Source: Cherax quadricarinatus (Eukaryota > Arthropoda > Malacostraca > Decapoda > Parastacidae). From it: a stretch of 64,000 nt of DNA. The DNA is taken from assembly GCF_038502225.1 (NCBI RefSeq), contig NC_091369.1, forward strand, positions 17,414,224 to 17,478,223, in the 5' to 3' direction. The position numbers were made by a program, and so were the translations under genes. Numbering within the stretch: position 1 is the first letter of the stretch; every line of letters begins with the position of its first letter. The notes beneath the pieces are model-generated. The model searched no databases and was not told where the DNA came from. It saw only the letters and a list, made by a program, of their open reading frames with translations. This document shows positions 48,536 through 58,604 of this stretch, in pieces.

Positions 48536-48537
<2 letters not shown>
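48457..48537 (-). mobile_element. solo CR1 3' tail (~80 bp)
   Basis: Only the last about 80 bp of the family at 54331-58520 is present: two GAGTACAACTAGGTGAGTAC-type tail repeats and the GGCGGGGCCAGGAGCTCGG block. TG repeats flank it on both sides. Confidence 0.85.
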
Positions 48538-48571
<34 letters not shown>

Positions 48572-48608
48572 GGTAGTGTGTAAGTGTGTGTGTGTTGGTA
48601 GTGTGTAA
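48538..48608. repeat. (TG)n microsatellite, right part
   Basis: Continuation of the TG tract beyond the solo tail. Confidence 0.95.
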
Positions 48609-48611
48609 AGA

Positions 48612-48935
48612 ACTGGTTGCAATGGGTTCAACTTATCTTATGTGGGACAGAATGGTAAACCTCTAGATGTTAGGACATTACAACACAAATATTCGATACA
48701 AACTGCCGAGGAATCAAATGCTATTTTCAGCCCTCTTAGAGTCTGTAATAACTCGGCAAACTGGTCAGAAGCCAGAGTCATGGTACCTTGTTCTACTTGG
48801 CTTAAAAGGAATATTTTAGAATTAGCGATTATAAAACATGATAAACAATTATTATATAATAATAGTGAGGGCTTATTAAAATTAGACTCGTTTATAGTAG
48901 AGGCTATTGTGCATACCTTTAAACTGGACTCCTAA
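48612..48935 (+). pseudogene. PLE GIY-YIG endonuclease fragment
   Basis: Frame reads FNLSYVGQNGKPLDVRTLQHKYSIQTAEESNAIF, aligning with YYGQTGKNLELRLKQHKYSIRTGQDSNALF of the other copies. Later WLKRNILELAIIKHDKQLLYNNSEGLLKLDSFI keeps the catalytic-Glu region. The zinc-binding Cys segment is truncated. Confidence 0.78.
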
Positions 48936-49427
48936 ACAAACACCATGGAATGTCTTAGTGTTGCAATGCTACACCAAGGAATTAGGGTTTGTTTTACTGC
49001 TGGTTTTGATGATTAGACCTGCATCTGCTTCAGAATCTCGTGGGACAGACAAACCATAGCCAAATTGCTTTTGGATAAACTACAAATGTCTCGTCTTTAA
49101 ATGAGTAACTGTAAGTGAATCGGCTGTGGATCTGTTTTCTAGATGTTTGAAAAAAAATTCCTAACACAATTGCCAGATATATCTATATTTAGAAGGTTAA
49201 GTCTTTTACAGCAAATCAAGGTATGACCGAATTTTTAATAATTGTCATGTCACTGATGTTACGTTCAAGAGGTTATTGGTACAGTTTCAATGCTTGTGGG
49301 TTGCCTGACTTCTAATGCTTTAATATTCAGTCTTTCTGGCATGGGGCACTAGGCACTGGCGATGGGTATGCCTGGGTCACCTATCACCTCCTGCATCTCT
49401 CCACATCGTTTTTTTCTGTAACACTGC

Positions 49428-49475
49428 AAGTTCCTGATGATGTGTTGATTGCAACACGAAAGGACATCATTCAAT
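49428..49475 (+). ncRNA. hammerhead-like motif, canonical core, decayed distal part
   Basis: CUGAUGA, U, a perfect 6-bp stem II (GUGUUG/CAACAC, loop AUU-G), GAAAG. Beyond this, stem III and stem I pairing is not convincing. It sits about 500 bp downstream of a GIY-YIG frame on the same strand, the same position as in other PLE copies. Confidence 0.5.
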
Positions 49476-49666
49476 TCCCCCTCGTGGTTGTTTGTATTAC
49501 TGCATGACTAGGCATGAAATGACAAGTCATGCTTGGTGTGATAGTGGCCTTCTCTGTAATTAGTATTTTATATTATGTAAACCACACAATATCCTATAAT
49601 ATGTAAACCCCGCATTGTAATCTTTATAGAGAATAAACTTGATTGATTGATTGATTGACTAATATT

Positions 49667-49838
49667 TTTTTACCAAACTGCGGCAGGCCAGGATTTGACC
49701 CCACGACACATTGTCCCGCCTGAAGAGACAACACAACGTGCGTGTCACCCTATCCACTACACCATCGATCCTACAAACAACATGAGCCTAGCGAACTAGA
49801 CTTGTTTCATGTACATGTCGCCCTACCATCTGAGCCAT
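49667..49838 (-). mobile_element. tRNA-related SINE unit (minus)
   Basis: Reverse complement of the unit at 38.9 and 50.1 kb. It meets the next plus-strand unit head-to-head through a perfect palindrome at 49823-49854. Confidence 0.65.
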
Positions 49839-49854
49839 CGATGGCTCAGATGGT
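49823..49854. repeat. 32-bp perfect palindrome
   Basis: TACCATCTGAGCCATC followed by its exact reverse complement. It is the A-box-like head of two SINE units facing each other. Confidence 0.95.
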
Positions 49855-50198
49855 AAGGTGACATGTACAGTGTTTAGCCTCATGAGGCGGGACACTGTGT
49901 CGTGGAGTCGAATCCTGGCATGCTGCAGTTTGATAAATGATTCAGTCCTACTTGCTTCGTGGTTTCATTGCTATATAAACTGCTTGTTGAGGCGGGTATT
50001 CAGACATGAGGAGGCTTAAATTAATCTTTGAATATCCACTGCCACGAGTGTCCTCGCAACATGAAACAAGTCTAGTTCCCTAGGCTCATGTTGTTTGTAA
50101 GATCAGTTGTGTAGTGGATAGGATGACACGTACGTTGTGTTGTCTCTTGAGGCGGGACAATGCGTCGTGGGGTCGAATCCTATCCTGCCACAGTTTAA

Positions 50199-50202
<4 letters not shown>
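49839..50202 (+). mobile_element. tRNA-related SINE tandem (1.4 units)
   Basis: One full unit of about 258 bp, then a partial unit from 50098 that runs into (TA)n. It has the same B-box-like GGGGTCGAATCC and the GAGTGTCCTCGCAACATGAA block as 38645-39017. Confidence 0.65.

Positions 50203-50290
<88 letters not shown>
50203..50290. repeat. (TA)n microsatellite
   Basis: About 44 TA units adjoining the PLE terminus at 50291. Confidence 0.98.
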
Positions 50291-50294
<4 letters not shown>

Positions 50295-50322
50295 AAACAA
50301 CCACTCTGAAAGAATAGAGAAA

Positions 50323-50360
50323 TTCCAAGCGCTTTCGTGACTACTCACATTATCAAGGAA
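50323..50360 (-). ncRNA. hammerhead-ribozyme-like motif of PLE (AGCGCU type)
   Basis: Same pairing as 3835-3872, located 150 bp downstream of the GIY-YIG frame on the same strand. Confidence 0.6.
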
Positions 50361-50510
50361 TTAGGAAAGTAAAGCATCCAAGGAAGGTATATAAGGGGGT
50401 CTGGCCAACACCTCACTATCAGATCCCACAACGGTTAAACACCTGACGCGCGCCGGCCCAACTGGACAACCACCAACAAACTATTCTACCCAAGAAAATT
50501 TTTAAAATTA

Positions 50511-51119
50511 TTATTTGTCCAGTGTATTACTAAATTCTTCCCAAATTCTATTAATTATAAATGGATCTAATTTATATAAACCAAAGGAAATATTCATATT
50601 ATTGTCAAAACTGCTTTTTATGAAACAAGATTCAATTATATTCCTGTCGACCATGGACTTGCTTGATACTACTTTCTCAACTTTTTGAAAATCAATTGGA
50701 TGGTTAAAATCTCTTACATGAATAAATAGAGCATTGGAATCTTGTCCAGTTCTAATGCTATATTTATGTTGTTTTAATCTTAGTTCGAGATTTTTACCAG
50801 TTTGACCGTAATAAACTTTATCGCAAATTTTACAAGGATTCTTATAGACACATCCATCAGCATTTTGGGGGGAATTCTTTATCAAAAGTTTTTTTACTGT
50901 ATCAAGATTTTTGAATACAACTTTGATATTAAAAGTCTTAAGAAGAGAAGGCATATCAACCAAGTTTTCATGATAAGGGAGAACCAACATATTTTTAGTT
51001 GAATAAGGCTGGTTGTCCCTTTTTGGATTGTAAAAAGTATTTCTAGCAACTTTAAAAGATTTATCAATTACATTTCTTGGGTATTTTAAATCTATTCTTT
51101 CAGAGTGGTTGTTTTGCAT
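50511..51119 (-). CDS. solo GIY-YIG endonuclease frame of mini-PLE
   Basis: This is an uninterrupted 202-codon frame. The first codons ([10 protein letters not shown]) are encoded by the terminal inverted repeat itself, so the repeat supplies the start. It then enters PLE sequence in frame (LKYPRNVIDKSFKVARNTFYNP, the region just after RT). The complete GIY-YIG domain follows: CVYKNPCKICDKVYYGQTGK, LRLKQHKYSIRTGQ and the MVDRNIIESCF region with Glu. No RT is encoded. Expression is unproven. Confidence 0.82.
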   Translation of the reverse strand: MQNNHSERIDLKYPRNVIDKSFKVARNTFYNPKRDNQPYSTKNMLVLPYHENLVDMPSLLKTFNIKVVFKNLDTVKKLLIKNSPQNADGCVYKNPCKICDKVYYGQTGKNLELRLKQHKYSIRTGQDSNALFIHVRDFNHPIDFQKVEKVVSSKSMVDRNIIESCFIKSSFDNNMNISFGLYKLDPFIINRIWEEFSNTLDK

Positions 51120-51155
51120 ATTCTGAAATCACCTGTTTACTGTGATCTTATTGCA

Positions 51156-51333
<178 letters not shown>

Positions 51334-51508
51334 TTCCTAATAAATAAACAATTATTTACTAAAGAAAATAAAGAATCAGTAAAAATATTTCTTTCAGCCT
51401 TCACAAAATGCTTGAGAAAATTTAAATATTTTATATAACTATTTCTTTTTTATGTTAGCTTACTGTATTAAAATAAAGAAAATAGAAACAGAATCAAATC
51501 AGTCTTAC

Positions 51509-51689
51509 TCAAAACCAACGATGATTCCCCAACCCTCGAAGGCGACGCCAAATCCGGATGGTACTGCTACGAAGTCGAGCTTGGGCAGTGAGTAGGGCAC
51601 GCTCAAGTAATCCTCAAAGAAAGAGAGTAGCTTTGGTACCACCTGCTGTATCATGGACGTCTTTTCAAGAACGTCTGGCCGCGCCCATA
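51509..51689 (-). CDS. M1 aminopeptidase (aminopeptidase N-like), catalytic-domain exon
   Basis: This 181-bp exon is in phase 1. The acceptor is CCCGAGCAG with a TACTAAAC-like branch site just upstream, and the donor is GA|GTAAGAC. It reads WARPDVLEKTSMIQQVVPK, then LLSFFEDYLSVPYSLPKLDF, then VAVPSGFGVAFEGWGIIVGF. In M1 zinc exopeptidases this is the stretch from the end of the N-terminal beta domain (V.VWARPD) through the FYEDYF..PYPLPK.D block to the substrate-binding GAMENWG motif. Here GAMEN is replaced by VAFEG. The motif Glu, which binds the substrate alpha-amine, is kept. The zinc-binding HEXXH exon should come next but is not in the window. Joined to 63637-63767 the codon at the junction becomes ATA (Ile), fitting the family consensus. 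No stop or frameshift is seen. Confidence 0.87.
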
Positions 51690-51959
51690 CTGCTCGGGTT
51701 TAGTATCCATTAGACTTGCACATTAGAGCAGATATTTGTTGGTACGGATATACTGATGAAGTTTTATGCCTAATGAATAAGAATATAGATATAAACCATT
51801 TCTTTGTTGGCTTAAATATTCTAGCTCTAAGTACAGGGTCTCCATAAAACACTCCCTGATTTCAAACAGGTATAACATGTAACTTTATTGTAATAATCTT
51901 TCACAGTTAGTAGCTTTAGATACAGGATTTCATTCAGTTTCATGTGGTGTAAGGTAGCA

Positions 51960-52025
51960 TTAAAGGCACTCAGTGTGCGCCCCTTTGGCTGCTCGGCAAA
52001 CGTTGATGGGATAGTCCTGCGAGGT
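51960..52025 (-). pseudogene. mariner transposase C-terminal fragment (minus)
   Basis: Reads NVCRAAKGAHTECL then stop, the same C-terminus as the plus-strand copy ending at 52243. Confidence 0.75.
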
Positions 52026-52243
52026 CACCAGACCTGTTTGTGACTTTTTTCTTTCTTGGAGGGTGCGTGAAGAGCACAGTTTACGTACCAACACTACCCG
52101 CAACCCTGGAGGAGCAAAAAATTTCGGCCACAGAAGCAGTTCGCTGGATAACACCAGATATGCTGCAGAGCGTCTGGACCGAACTGGAGTATCACATCGA
52201 TCTTTGCCGAGCAGCCAGAGGGGCGCACATTGAGTGCCTTTAA
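52010..52243 (+). pseudogene. mariner transposase C-terminal fragment (plus)
   Basis: Reads CDFFL-like FFFLGGCVKSTVYVPTLPATLEE, then AVRWITPDMLQSVWTELEYHIDLCRAARGAHIECL and stop. This matches the C-terminal third of mariner/Tc1-like (IS630-superfamily) transposases, including the SPDL.PCDFFLWG region, where the last catalytic Asp would lie and which is degraded here. The upstream two thirds are missing. Confidence 0.82.
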
Positions 52244-52351
52244 TGCTACTCTATGCGCACATTGAGTGCCTTTAATGCTACTCTATGCGCACATTGAGTG
52301 CCTTTAATGCTACTCTATGCGCACATTGAGTGCCTTTAATGCTACTCTATA
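52224..52351. repeat. 32-bp tandem repeat, 4 copies
   Basis: CGCACATTGAGTGCCTTTAA then TGCTACTCTATG, duplicated across the transposase stop codon. Confidence 0.93.
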
Positions 52352-52451
52352 CCACATGAAACTGAATGAATCCTGTATCTGAAGCTACTAACAATAAAGT
52401 TACATATTATACGTGTTTGATATCATGGAGTGTTTTTGGGACCACCATGTA

Positions 52452-53615
52452 TAAACAAAATAATTAACTGCATTTTTTAGTTGTCTTAATTCTTAAGGTG
52501 AACAATGATTTTACGTGCAAAATATGTGCACTATCGTATTTGCAGCCCAGAGTTCATTGATGAAGAAATTTTGATGATTTGTGAAATAACTAATGATTTA
52601 AAATAGTCAAAATACATAATTGATAAATACTTAAAAATGCTAGAAATACATTTAAAAAATAAAATAGGACTATGAGTGAAAAGTTAATTAGATAAGAATG
52701 AAAATCTGAATGAGTGGTGGTAGTAATCTGATTGGCAGAATGCTTGTTCAGAAACGTGTGTACATTGTTACCGCTTCCTCCCCTTCCTCCTTTCTCCATC
52801 CTGTGGGAGTTGGCGAGGGACCCTCCCACGGGATTACAGTAACTTGATTTTCGGTTCCCATCAAGTCTGTAAGTATCCAATTCACTCTTGTTTAGTAATT
52901 TATTTTGTTGAGATGTGGTTAAATTAGATCAAACAAGAGCTTCACTCTTGTTTCTGGTATCATCTGTTATCTGATTCAGCCAGACCTGATTTGACTTACG
53001 TATTTTAACGTAAACGTCTTTGTCCTCTCCATTTCTTTCAAAGACCTGATACCTATCATGAGAGGGGACTGCTTGTCCAGATTGCAATTTTGTTTTTTGT
53101 TGCAGCCTTGATTGCCAGCTCGGGTCATCCGACACAGGCGAGACAAGGCGGGCAGCAAGATTTATGTTTAGATCTGAGACATTAACATCAAAACTTTAAT
53201 AAACTTTGTCATCTTTGGAAAGTAATTCTGCATTAACAGTTCTGCACCTTGAGGGGATCTCTGCAATTTCTCTTCCCACTGTGGCTGATACTGACATCAT
53301 GAGACCGTCCTACAGCGGTTCTCCAGTGGTTCTCCACCAGCATTTCAGAGGTGAATACTGTGAATACTGGCCGCTCTACCGCTTAAGGCAATTCTTTCGA
53401 ATAATGAAGTGTGTATGCCACCGTTCTACCTAATTTCTATACAATTTGGGGTCACCTTCTGTTTTCTAAGTCTGCATATTAATAAAATTGCTTATCTTAT
53501 GTTGTCATTAATTTTGTTTATTCCCACGAGAAGGAATCGGTTCTATCAACGACTGTTCGAGGGTCTGATAGGTCAGTTGCACCTTCACAAGAACTAACAA
53601 TCATATTCAACCAAG
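52452..53615. other. unannotated sequence (aminopeptidase intron)
   Basis: No recognised domain or repeat. Short minus-strand frames at 52929-53158 resemble nothing known. Confidence 0.35.
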
Positions 53616-53621
53616 AATTTA

Positions 53622-53776
53622 TTGGTTCTCCAGTACCATGAAAACTTTCTTGATATGTTTTTTCTACTTAAAGGATTTAAAATCAACATTGTATTTATAA
53701 ATCTTGCTACTGTATTAAAACATCTGATTAAAAAAATTCCTCCCCAAAATGATGATGGCAATTTTGTAACTGTAGT
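53622..53776 (+). pseudogene. PLE fragment (RT-endonuclease linker region)
   Basis: Frame reads LVLQYHENFLDMFFLLKGFK then INIVFINLATVLKHLIKKIPPQNDDG, aligning with LVLPYHENLVDMPSLLKTFN and onward of the copy at 51 kb. It ends just before the GIY-YIG cysteines. Confidence 0.78.
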
Positions 53777-53822
53777 GTGAGCTCGCCTCTGGCAAGACAG
53801 TGATGGAGTGAATGATGATGAA
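53776..53822 (+). mobile_element. RTE 3' end fragment
   Basis: About 45 bp matching the inverse of 44900-44940 (GTGATGGAGTGAATGATGATGA). Confidence 0.6.
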
Positions 53823-53850
53823 ATTTTTTCTTTTTATCTATTCGGCACTA

Positions 53851-53857
53851 CACGCAC

Positions 53858-53938
<81 letters not shown>

Positions 53939-53976
53939 TACACACACACACAGACGCACACATACACACACACACA

Positions 53977-54054
<78 letters not shown>

Positions 54055-54111
54055 CACATGCACACACACACACACATGCACACACACACACACACATGCA
54101 CACACACACAC
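53851..54111. repeat. (CA)n microsatellite
   Basis: About 130 CA units with G, T and GACACA interruptions. Cys/Val and Thr/His frames across it are artefacts. Confidence 0.98.
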
Positions 54112-54114
54112 ATA

Positions 54115-54345
54115 TCCTGACTCACATATACACTCCCCCCTCCCCACCGACATCTCACTCCTTCCCCTGATCCCTCCCCTCCCTCTTTCACCCTCCCCCT
54201 CCCCACCTCTCCCTACTTCCCCCCTCTCCCTCTCCCACTCACCCACTTGCTTCTCTCTCCTTCCCACTCCCCATATTCCCCCTAAATCCCCCCCCCACTC
54301 CTCTCCCACATAGCCACAGTTCCTCCTCTACCCCCCCCCACACTC
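54115..54345. repeat. C/T-rich low-complexity tract
   Basis: Polypyrimidine stretch (CCCTCCCC-like) following the CA repeat. Confidence 0.85.
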
Positions 54346-54420
54346 TGACATACACATTATTAACCTAACATACAGAATTACATAGGTTTCCCATTCTGAG
54401 ACAATCAGGATAAAACAAAA

Positions 54421-55610
54421 ATGGGTTGCCAGAGAGCAGGAAGAAAAACCAAGGGACAGGAGGAGGAAGCTGCAAAGGAAGATTGGGCAGCAGAGCTCAT
54501 AAAAAGGGAACATGAATGGGAAAAGAAACTAGAAGAACTTAGCATGAGAATGGAAGAGAGGAAAGATATGGAAAGCAGGAAGTGGGAGGTGCAAGTCAAA
54601 GCAGCAGAGGCTAGGATACAGAGTTTAGAAGAGGAACTGAAAAATCTGAAACAGCCTAAAGAACTAAAGAACATTTTGGGATTGCCATCAGAGACTGCTA
54701 CCTCAGTCACAAATAAGGGGACTGTATGGAAAGGAGCAAAACTGCATGTAGAAGCTCTATCAGAGGAGACTGTAGTAAATGAAAGAGCTAAGTTATATGT
54801 AGAGGTCCTAACAGACCACAGCAGAGCCCATGGAAAGCCGAGAAAGGAAAATGACAGGCCACTGAGCCCAAGTACATTAGCTAGTGAAACTGAAGAAATG
54901 AAAGCTGCAATGGAGGAAATCAAATTGAATGAGGGGATACACAGGGATATGCAGTGGGAGAATGAAAGGATGAGGTCAGTCTTTGTGTATGGGCCCCAGG
55001 AAGTTGAAGGGGAAACATATGAAGCAAGAAAACAAGGGGAAAAAAAGCAATTGAAAGCATCATGAAAGCAATAGGAGAAGACGACATGACCTAGCTGGAA
55101 AATTTTCGGAGAATAGGGGGGGTTTGTAAAAAAAAGAACCCGGCCAGTGAAAGTGACCTTCAAGGCAGAATCGACTCGGAACAGGATCCTGCAGGAGAAA
55201 GCATGATTAATGGACATGCCGGCATACAGGAAGGTGTATCTCGACCGCGACAGAACACAAGAAGAAAGGCAGAAACTGAGAGAGATGATACAAAGGCGAA
55301 AGGAGGAAAGAGAGGGGATGGAGAAGACAGACAGGAGATCCCAGACCCAGGAAGAAGATCAAATACAGCCTCCTTCACAACTTCCTATAGAAGCCTCCCA
55401 ACCAGGTCAACCCCAGTGCAACAAAACACTCTAAACCAAAACACCCATGCCACATCCAATGCCCCCACCCACTGCATTACAAACTCCACCCCAACAGCAA
55501 CCACCCATAGTTCCTTATCAGGTCTCCCACTTCCCCAACCCCAATATACCTCCCAGACCACAGTCTTAGAAAAGAAGTTGAAGGTGTGGTATAACATGCA
55601 GATGGAATAA
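54421..55610 (+). pseudogene. LINE ORF1, coiled coil plus C-terminal domain
   Basis: Begins MGCQRAGRKTKGQ at 54421. Residues about 20-85 are a strong Glu/Lys-rich coiled coil (WEKKLEELSMRMEERKDMES and ARIQSLEEELKNLKQ). A frame break near 55065 and an in-frame TAG near 55090 precede a basic C-terminal part with VKVTFKAESTRNRILQE and MPAYRKVYLDRDRTQEERQK. This recalls the RNA-binding C-terminal domain of L1-type ORF1 proteins. It ends in a Pro/Thr/Asn-rich segment. In life the protein would coat LINE RNA. Confidence 0.7.
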
Positions 55611-58424
55611 CAAATAAGTATGAGGAATGGCACGAAAGAATCAAGGAGACATCCCTAGACATAATAGCATTCACAGAAACAAAGCTCACCAGAATAATAA
55701 CAGAATCAATCTTTCCATCCGGATATCAAATCCTCAGTTAAGACAGAGGGAGGAGAGGGGGAGGAGGAGTTACACTGCTCATTAAAAACCAGTGGGGGTT
55801 TGAGAAAATGGAAGGAATGGATGGCACGGGCGAATGGGACTACTTAGTAGGAACAATCCAGTCTGAGGGACATAAGGTGATAATTACAGTAATGTACAAC
55901 CCACCACAGAACTGCAGGAGGCCAAGAGAAGAATACGATGAGAGCAACAGAGCAATGATCGACACACTAGCCGAGGTGGCCAGTAGAGCACACGTGGGGG
56001 GAGCAAAGTTACTAGTTATGGGTGATTTCAATCACAAGGAGATTGACTGGGAAAACCTGGAGAACCATGGGGGTCCCGAAACATGGAGAACGAAGATGAT
56101 GGATGTGGTACTGGAAAACCTCATGCATCAACATGTTAGAGACACTACCAGAGAGAGAGGAGAGGATGAACCAGCAAGAATGGACCTTGTATTCACCTTG
56201 AGTAGTTCGGACATCGAGGATATCATGTATGAAAGGTCCCTGGGAGCTAGTGATCATGTGGTTCTGTGCTTCGACTACATAACTGAGCTCCAAGTGGAGA
56301 GAGTAGCAGGAATAGGTTGGGAAAAACCAAACTACAAAAGGGGGAACAACTCAGGCATGAGGAACTTCCTTCAAGACATTCAGTGGGAGAGGGAACTGAC
56401 AGGAAAACCAGTACAAAAAATGATGGACTATGTGGCAACAAAATGCAGGAGGCAGAGGAGAGGTTTGTTCCCAAGGGAAACAGAAATAATGGGAAGAATA
56501 GAACGAATCCTTGGTTCATCAAAAGGTGTAGGGAGGCAAAAACTAGGTGTACTAGAGAATGGAAAAGGTACAGAAGACAGAGAACTCAGGAAAATAAAGA
56601 GATTAGCCGAAGAGCCAGAAACGAATATGCACAGATAAGAAGGAAGGCTCAGCGACAATATGAAAATGACATAGCATCAAAAGTAAAGACTGACCCGAAG
56701 CTGTTGTACAGCCACATCAGGAGGAAAACAACAGTCAAGGACCAGGTAATCAGACTGAGGAAGGGTGATGGGGAATTCACAAGAAATAAAAGAGAGGTAT
56801 GTCAGGAGTTCAACACGAGATTTAAAGAAGTGTTTACAGTGGAAACCAATAGGACTCCAGGAAATCAGAACAGGGGGGTACACCAGCAAGTGCTGGATGA
56901 GGTACATATAACCAAGGAGGGGGTGAAGAAGCTGCTATGCGACCTTACACCTCAAAGGCGGTGGGACCAGACAACATCTCTCCATGGGTCCTTAAAGAGG
57001 GAGCAGAGATATTGTGTGTGCCATTAACAAAGATCTTCAACACATCATTTGAAACTGGGCACCTCCCTGAGGTATGGAAGATGGCAAATGTAGTCCCAAT
57101 TTTTAAAAAGAGAGACAGACATGAAACACTAAACTACAGACCTGTATCACTAACGTGTATAGTATGCAAGGTCATGGAAAAGATTGTCAGGAGGAGAGTG
57201 GTGGAGCACCTGGAAAGAAACAAGTGTATAATTGACAACCAGCACAGTTTCAGAGAAGGAAAATCCTGTCACAAACCTATTGGAGTTTTATGACAAGGTG
57301 ACAGAAGTAAGACAAGAGAGAGAGAGGGGTGGATCGACTGCATTTTTTTGGACTGCAAGAAGGCCTTCGACACAGTTCCTCACAAGAGGTTACTGCAAAA
57401 GCTAGAGGATCAGGCACACATAACAGGAAAGGCACTGCAATGGATCAGAGAATACCTGACAGGGAGGCAACAACGAGTCATGGTACGTGACGAGGTGTCA
57501 GAGTGGGCGACTGTGACAAGCGGGGTTCCACAGGGGTCAGTCCTAGGACCTGTGCTGTTCTTGGTATATGTGAACGACATAACGGAAGGGATAGACTCAG
57601 AAGTGTCCTTGTTTGCAGATGATGTGAAGTTAATGAGAAGAATCAAATCGGATGAGGATCAGGTAGGACTACAAAGAGACCTGGACAGGCTACAAGCCTG
57701 GTCCAGCAACTGGCTCCTTGAGTTTAACCATGCCAAATGCAAAGTCATGAAGATTGGGGAAGGGCAAAGAAGGCCGCAGACATATTATAGTTTAGATGGC
57801 CAAAGACTGCAAACCTCACTCAAGGAAAAAGATCTGGGGGTGAGTATAACACCGAGCATATCTCCTGAGGCGCACATCAATCAGATAACTGCTGCAGCAT
57901 ACGGGCGCCTGGCAAACCTACGGATAGCGTTCCGATACCTCAGTAAGGATTCGTTCAAGACTCTGTATATCATTTACGTCAGGCCCATACAGGAGTATGC
58001 AACACCAGTTTGGAATCCACACCTAGTCAAGCACGTCAAGAAATTAGAGAAAGTGCAAAGGTTTGCAACAAGACTAGTCCCAGAGCTACGGGGATTGTCC
58101 TACGAAGAAAGGTTGAGGGAAATCGGTCTGACGACACTGGAGGACAGGAGGGTCAGGGGAGACATGATAACGACATATGAAATACTGCATGGAATAGACA
58201 AGGTGGACAAAGACGGGATGTTCCAGAGATGGGACACAGACACAAGAGGTCACAATTGGAGTTGAAGACTCAGATGAATCAAAGGGATGTTAGGAAGTAT
58301 TTCTTCAGTCATAGAGTAGCCAGGCCGTGGAATAGCCTAGAAAGTGACGTAGTGGAGGCGGGAACCATACATAGTTTTAAGGCGAGGTATGATGAAGCTC
58401 ATGGGGCAGGGAGAGAGAGGATCT
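55560..58424 (+). pseudogene. LINE ORF2: endonuclease and reverse transcriptase
   Basis: Endonuclease blocks: SLDIIAFTETKL, GGGGVTLLI, VIITVMYNPPQN, LLVMGDFNHKEIDW and SLGASDHVVLCF. A frameshift near 56480 moves to NPWFIKRCREAKTRCTREWK and the basic linker. Another near 56940 leads to the RT: SKAVGPDNISPWVLKE, LPEVWKMANVVPIFKK, NYRPVSLTCIVCKVMEKI, a break near 57290, DCKKAFDTVPHKRLL, SGVPQGSVLGPVLFLVYVND and the catalytic LFADDVKLM. Post-RT blocks are LGVSITPSISPEAHINQI, VRPIQEYATPVWNPHL, LRGLSYEERLREIGLTTLEDRRVRGDMI and the end segment FFSHRVARPWNSL. RT catalytic residues are intact; inactivation is by frameshifts and an early stop near 55740. Confidence 0.88.
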
Positions 58425-58604
58425 AGTAGCAATCAGCGAAGAGGCGGGGCCAGGAGCTATGACTCGACCCCTGCAACCACAAATAGATGAGTACAAATAG
58501 GTGAGTACATACATACTCCTGTTTTGTTGAGAGTTGTGGCAATCAATTGCACCATTAATTTGCTGCTAGTTTTCTTGTAAATTTATGCTTGTGATGTTCA
58601 CCTG

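Larger units (their letters stand above)
48609..49665 (+). mobile_element. divergent Penelope-like element, 3' part
   Basis: A GIY-YIG region is followed by about 700 bp of non-coding sequence with a hammerhead-like core at 49434-49475 and a (TTGA)n end at 49639-49660. It is older and more diverged than the copies at 4.0 and 50.5 kb. Confidence 0.75.
50291..51119 (-). mobile_element. 829-bp mini-PLE with 29-bp terminal inverted repeats
   Basis: The ends 50291-50318 and 51091-51119 are exact inverted copies (ATGCAAAACAACCACTCTGA and onward). Inside are one intact endonuclease-only frame and a hammerhead-like motif. (TA)n tracts lie on both sides, at 50203 and from 51156. Confidence 0.85.
51832..52451. 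mobile_element. palindromic mariner/Tc1 remnant
   Basis: Both ends carry related terminal sequences (TACAGGGTCTCC at left; complement of TACATGGTGGTCC at right) followed by an AACACTCC..GAT.TCAAACA block. It is made of two inverted copies of the transposase 3' end. TA flanks are compatible with mariner insertion. It lies 140 bp upstream of the aminopeptidase exon, within its intron. Confidence 0.8.
54346..58520 (+). mobile_element. CR1-like LINE, nearly full length, decayed
   Basis: It has a coiled-coil ORF1, an ORF2 with endonuclease and reverse transcriptase, and a 3' tail (GAGGCGGGGCCAGGAGCTAT.. then ATGAGTACAAATAGGTGAGT). Two relatives are on the minus strand at 47348-48356 and 48457-48537. 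Stops and frameshifts show that it is inactive. The 5' boundary is approximate. Confidence 0.85.

Noticed and set aside
53808..54309. Cys/Val- and Thr/His-rich frames
   Set aside because: Translation of (CA)n and its complement.
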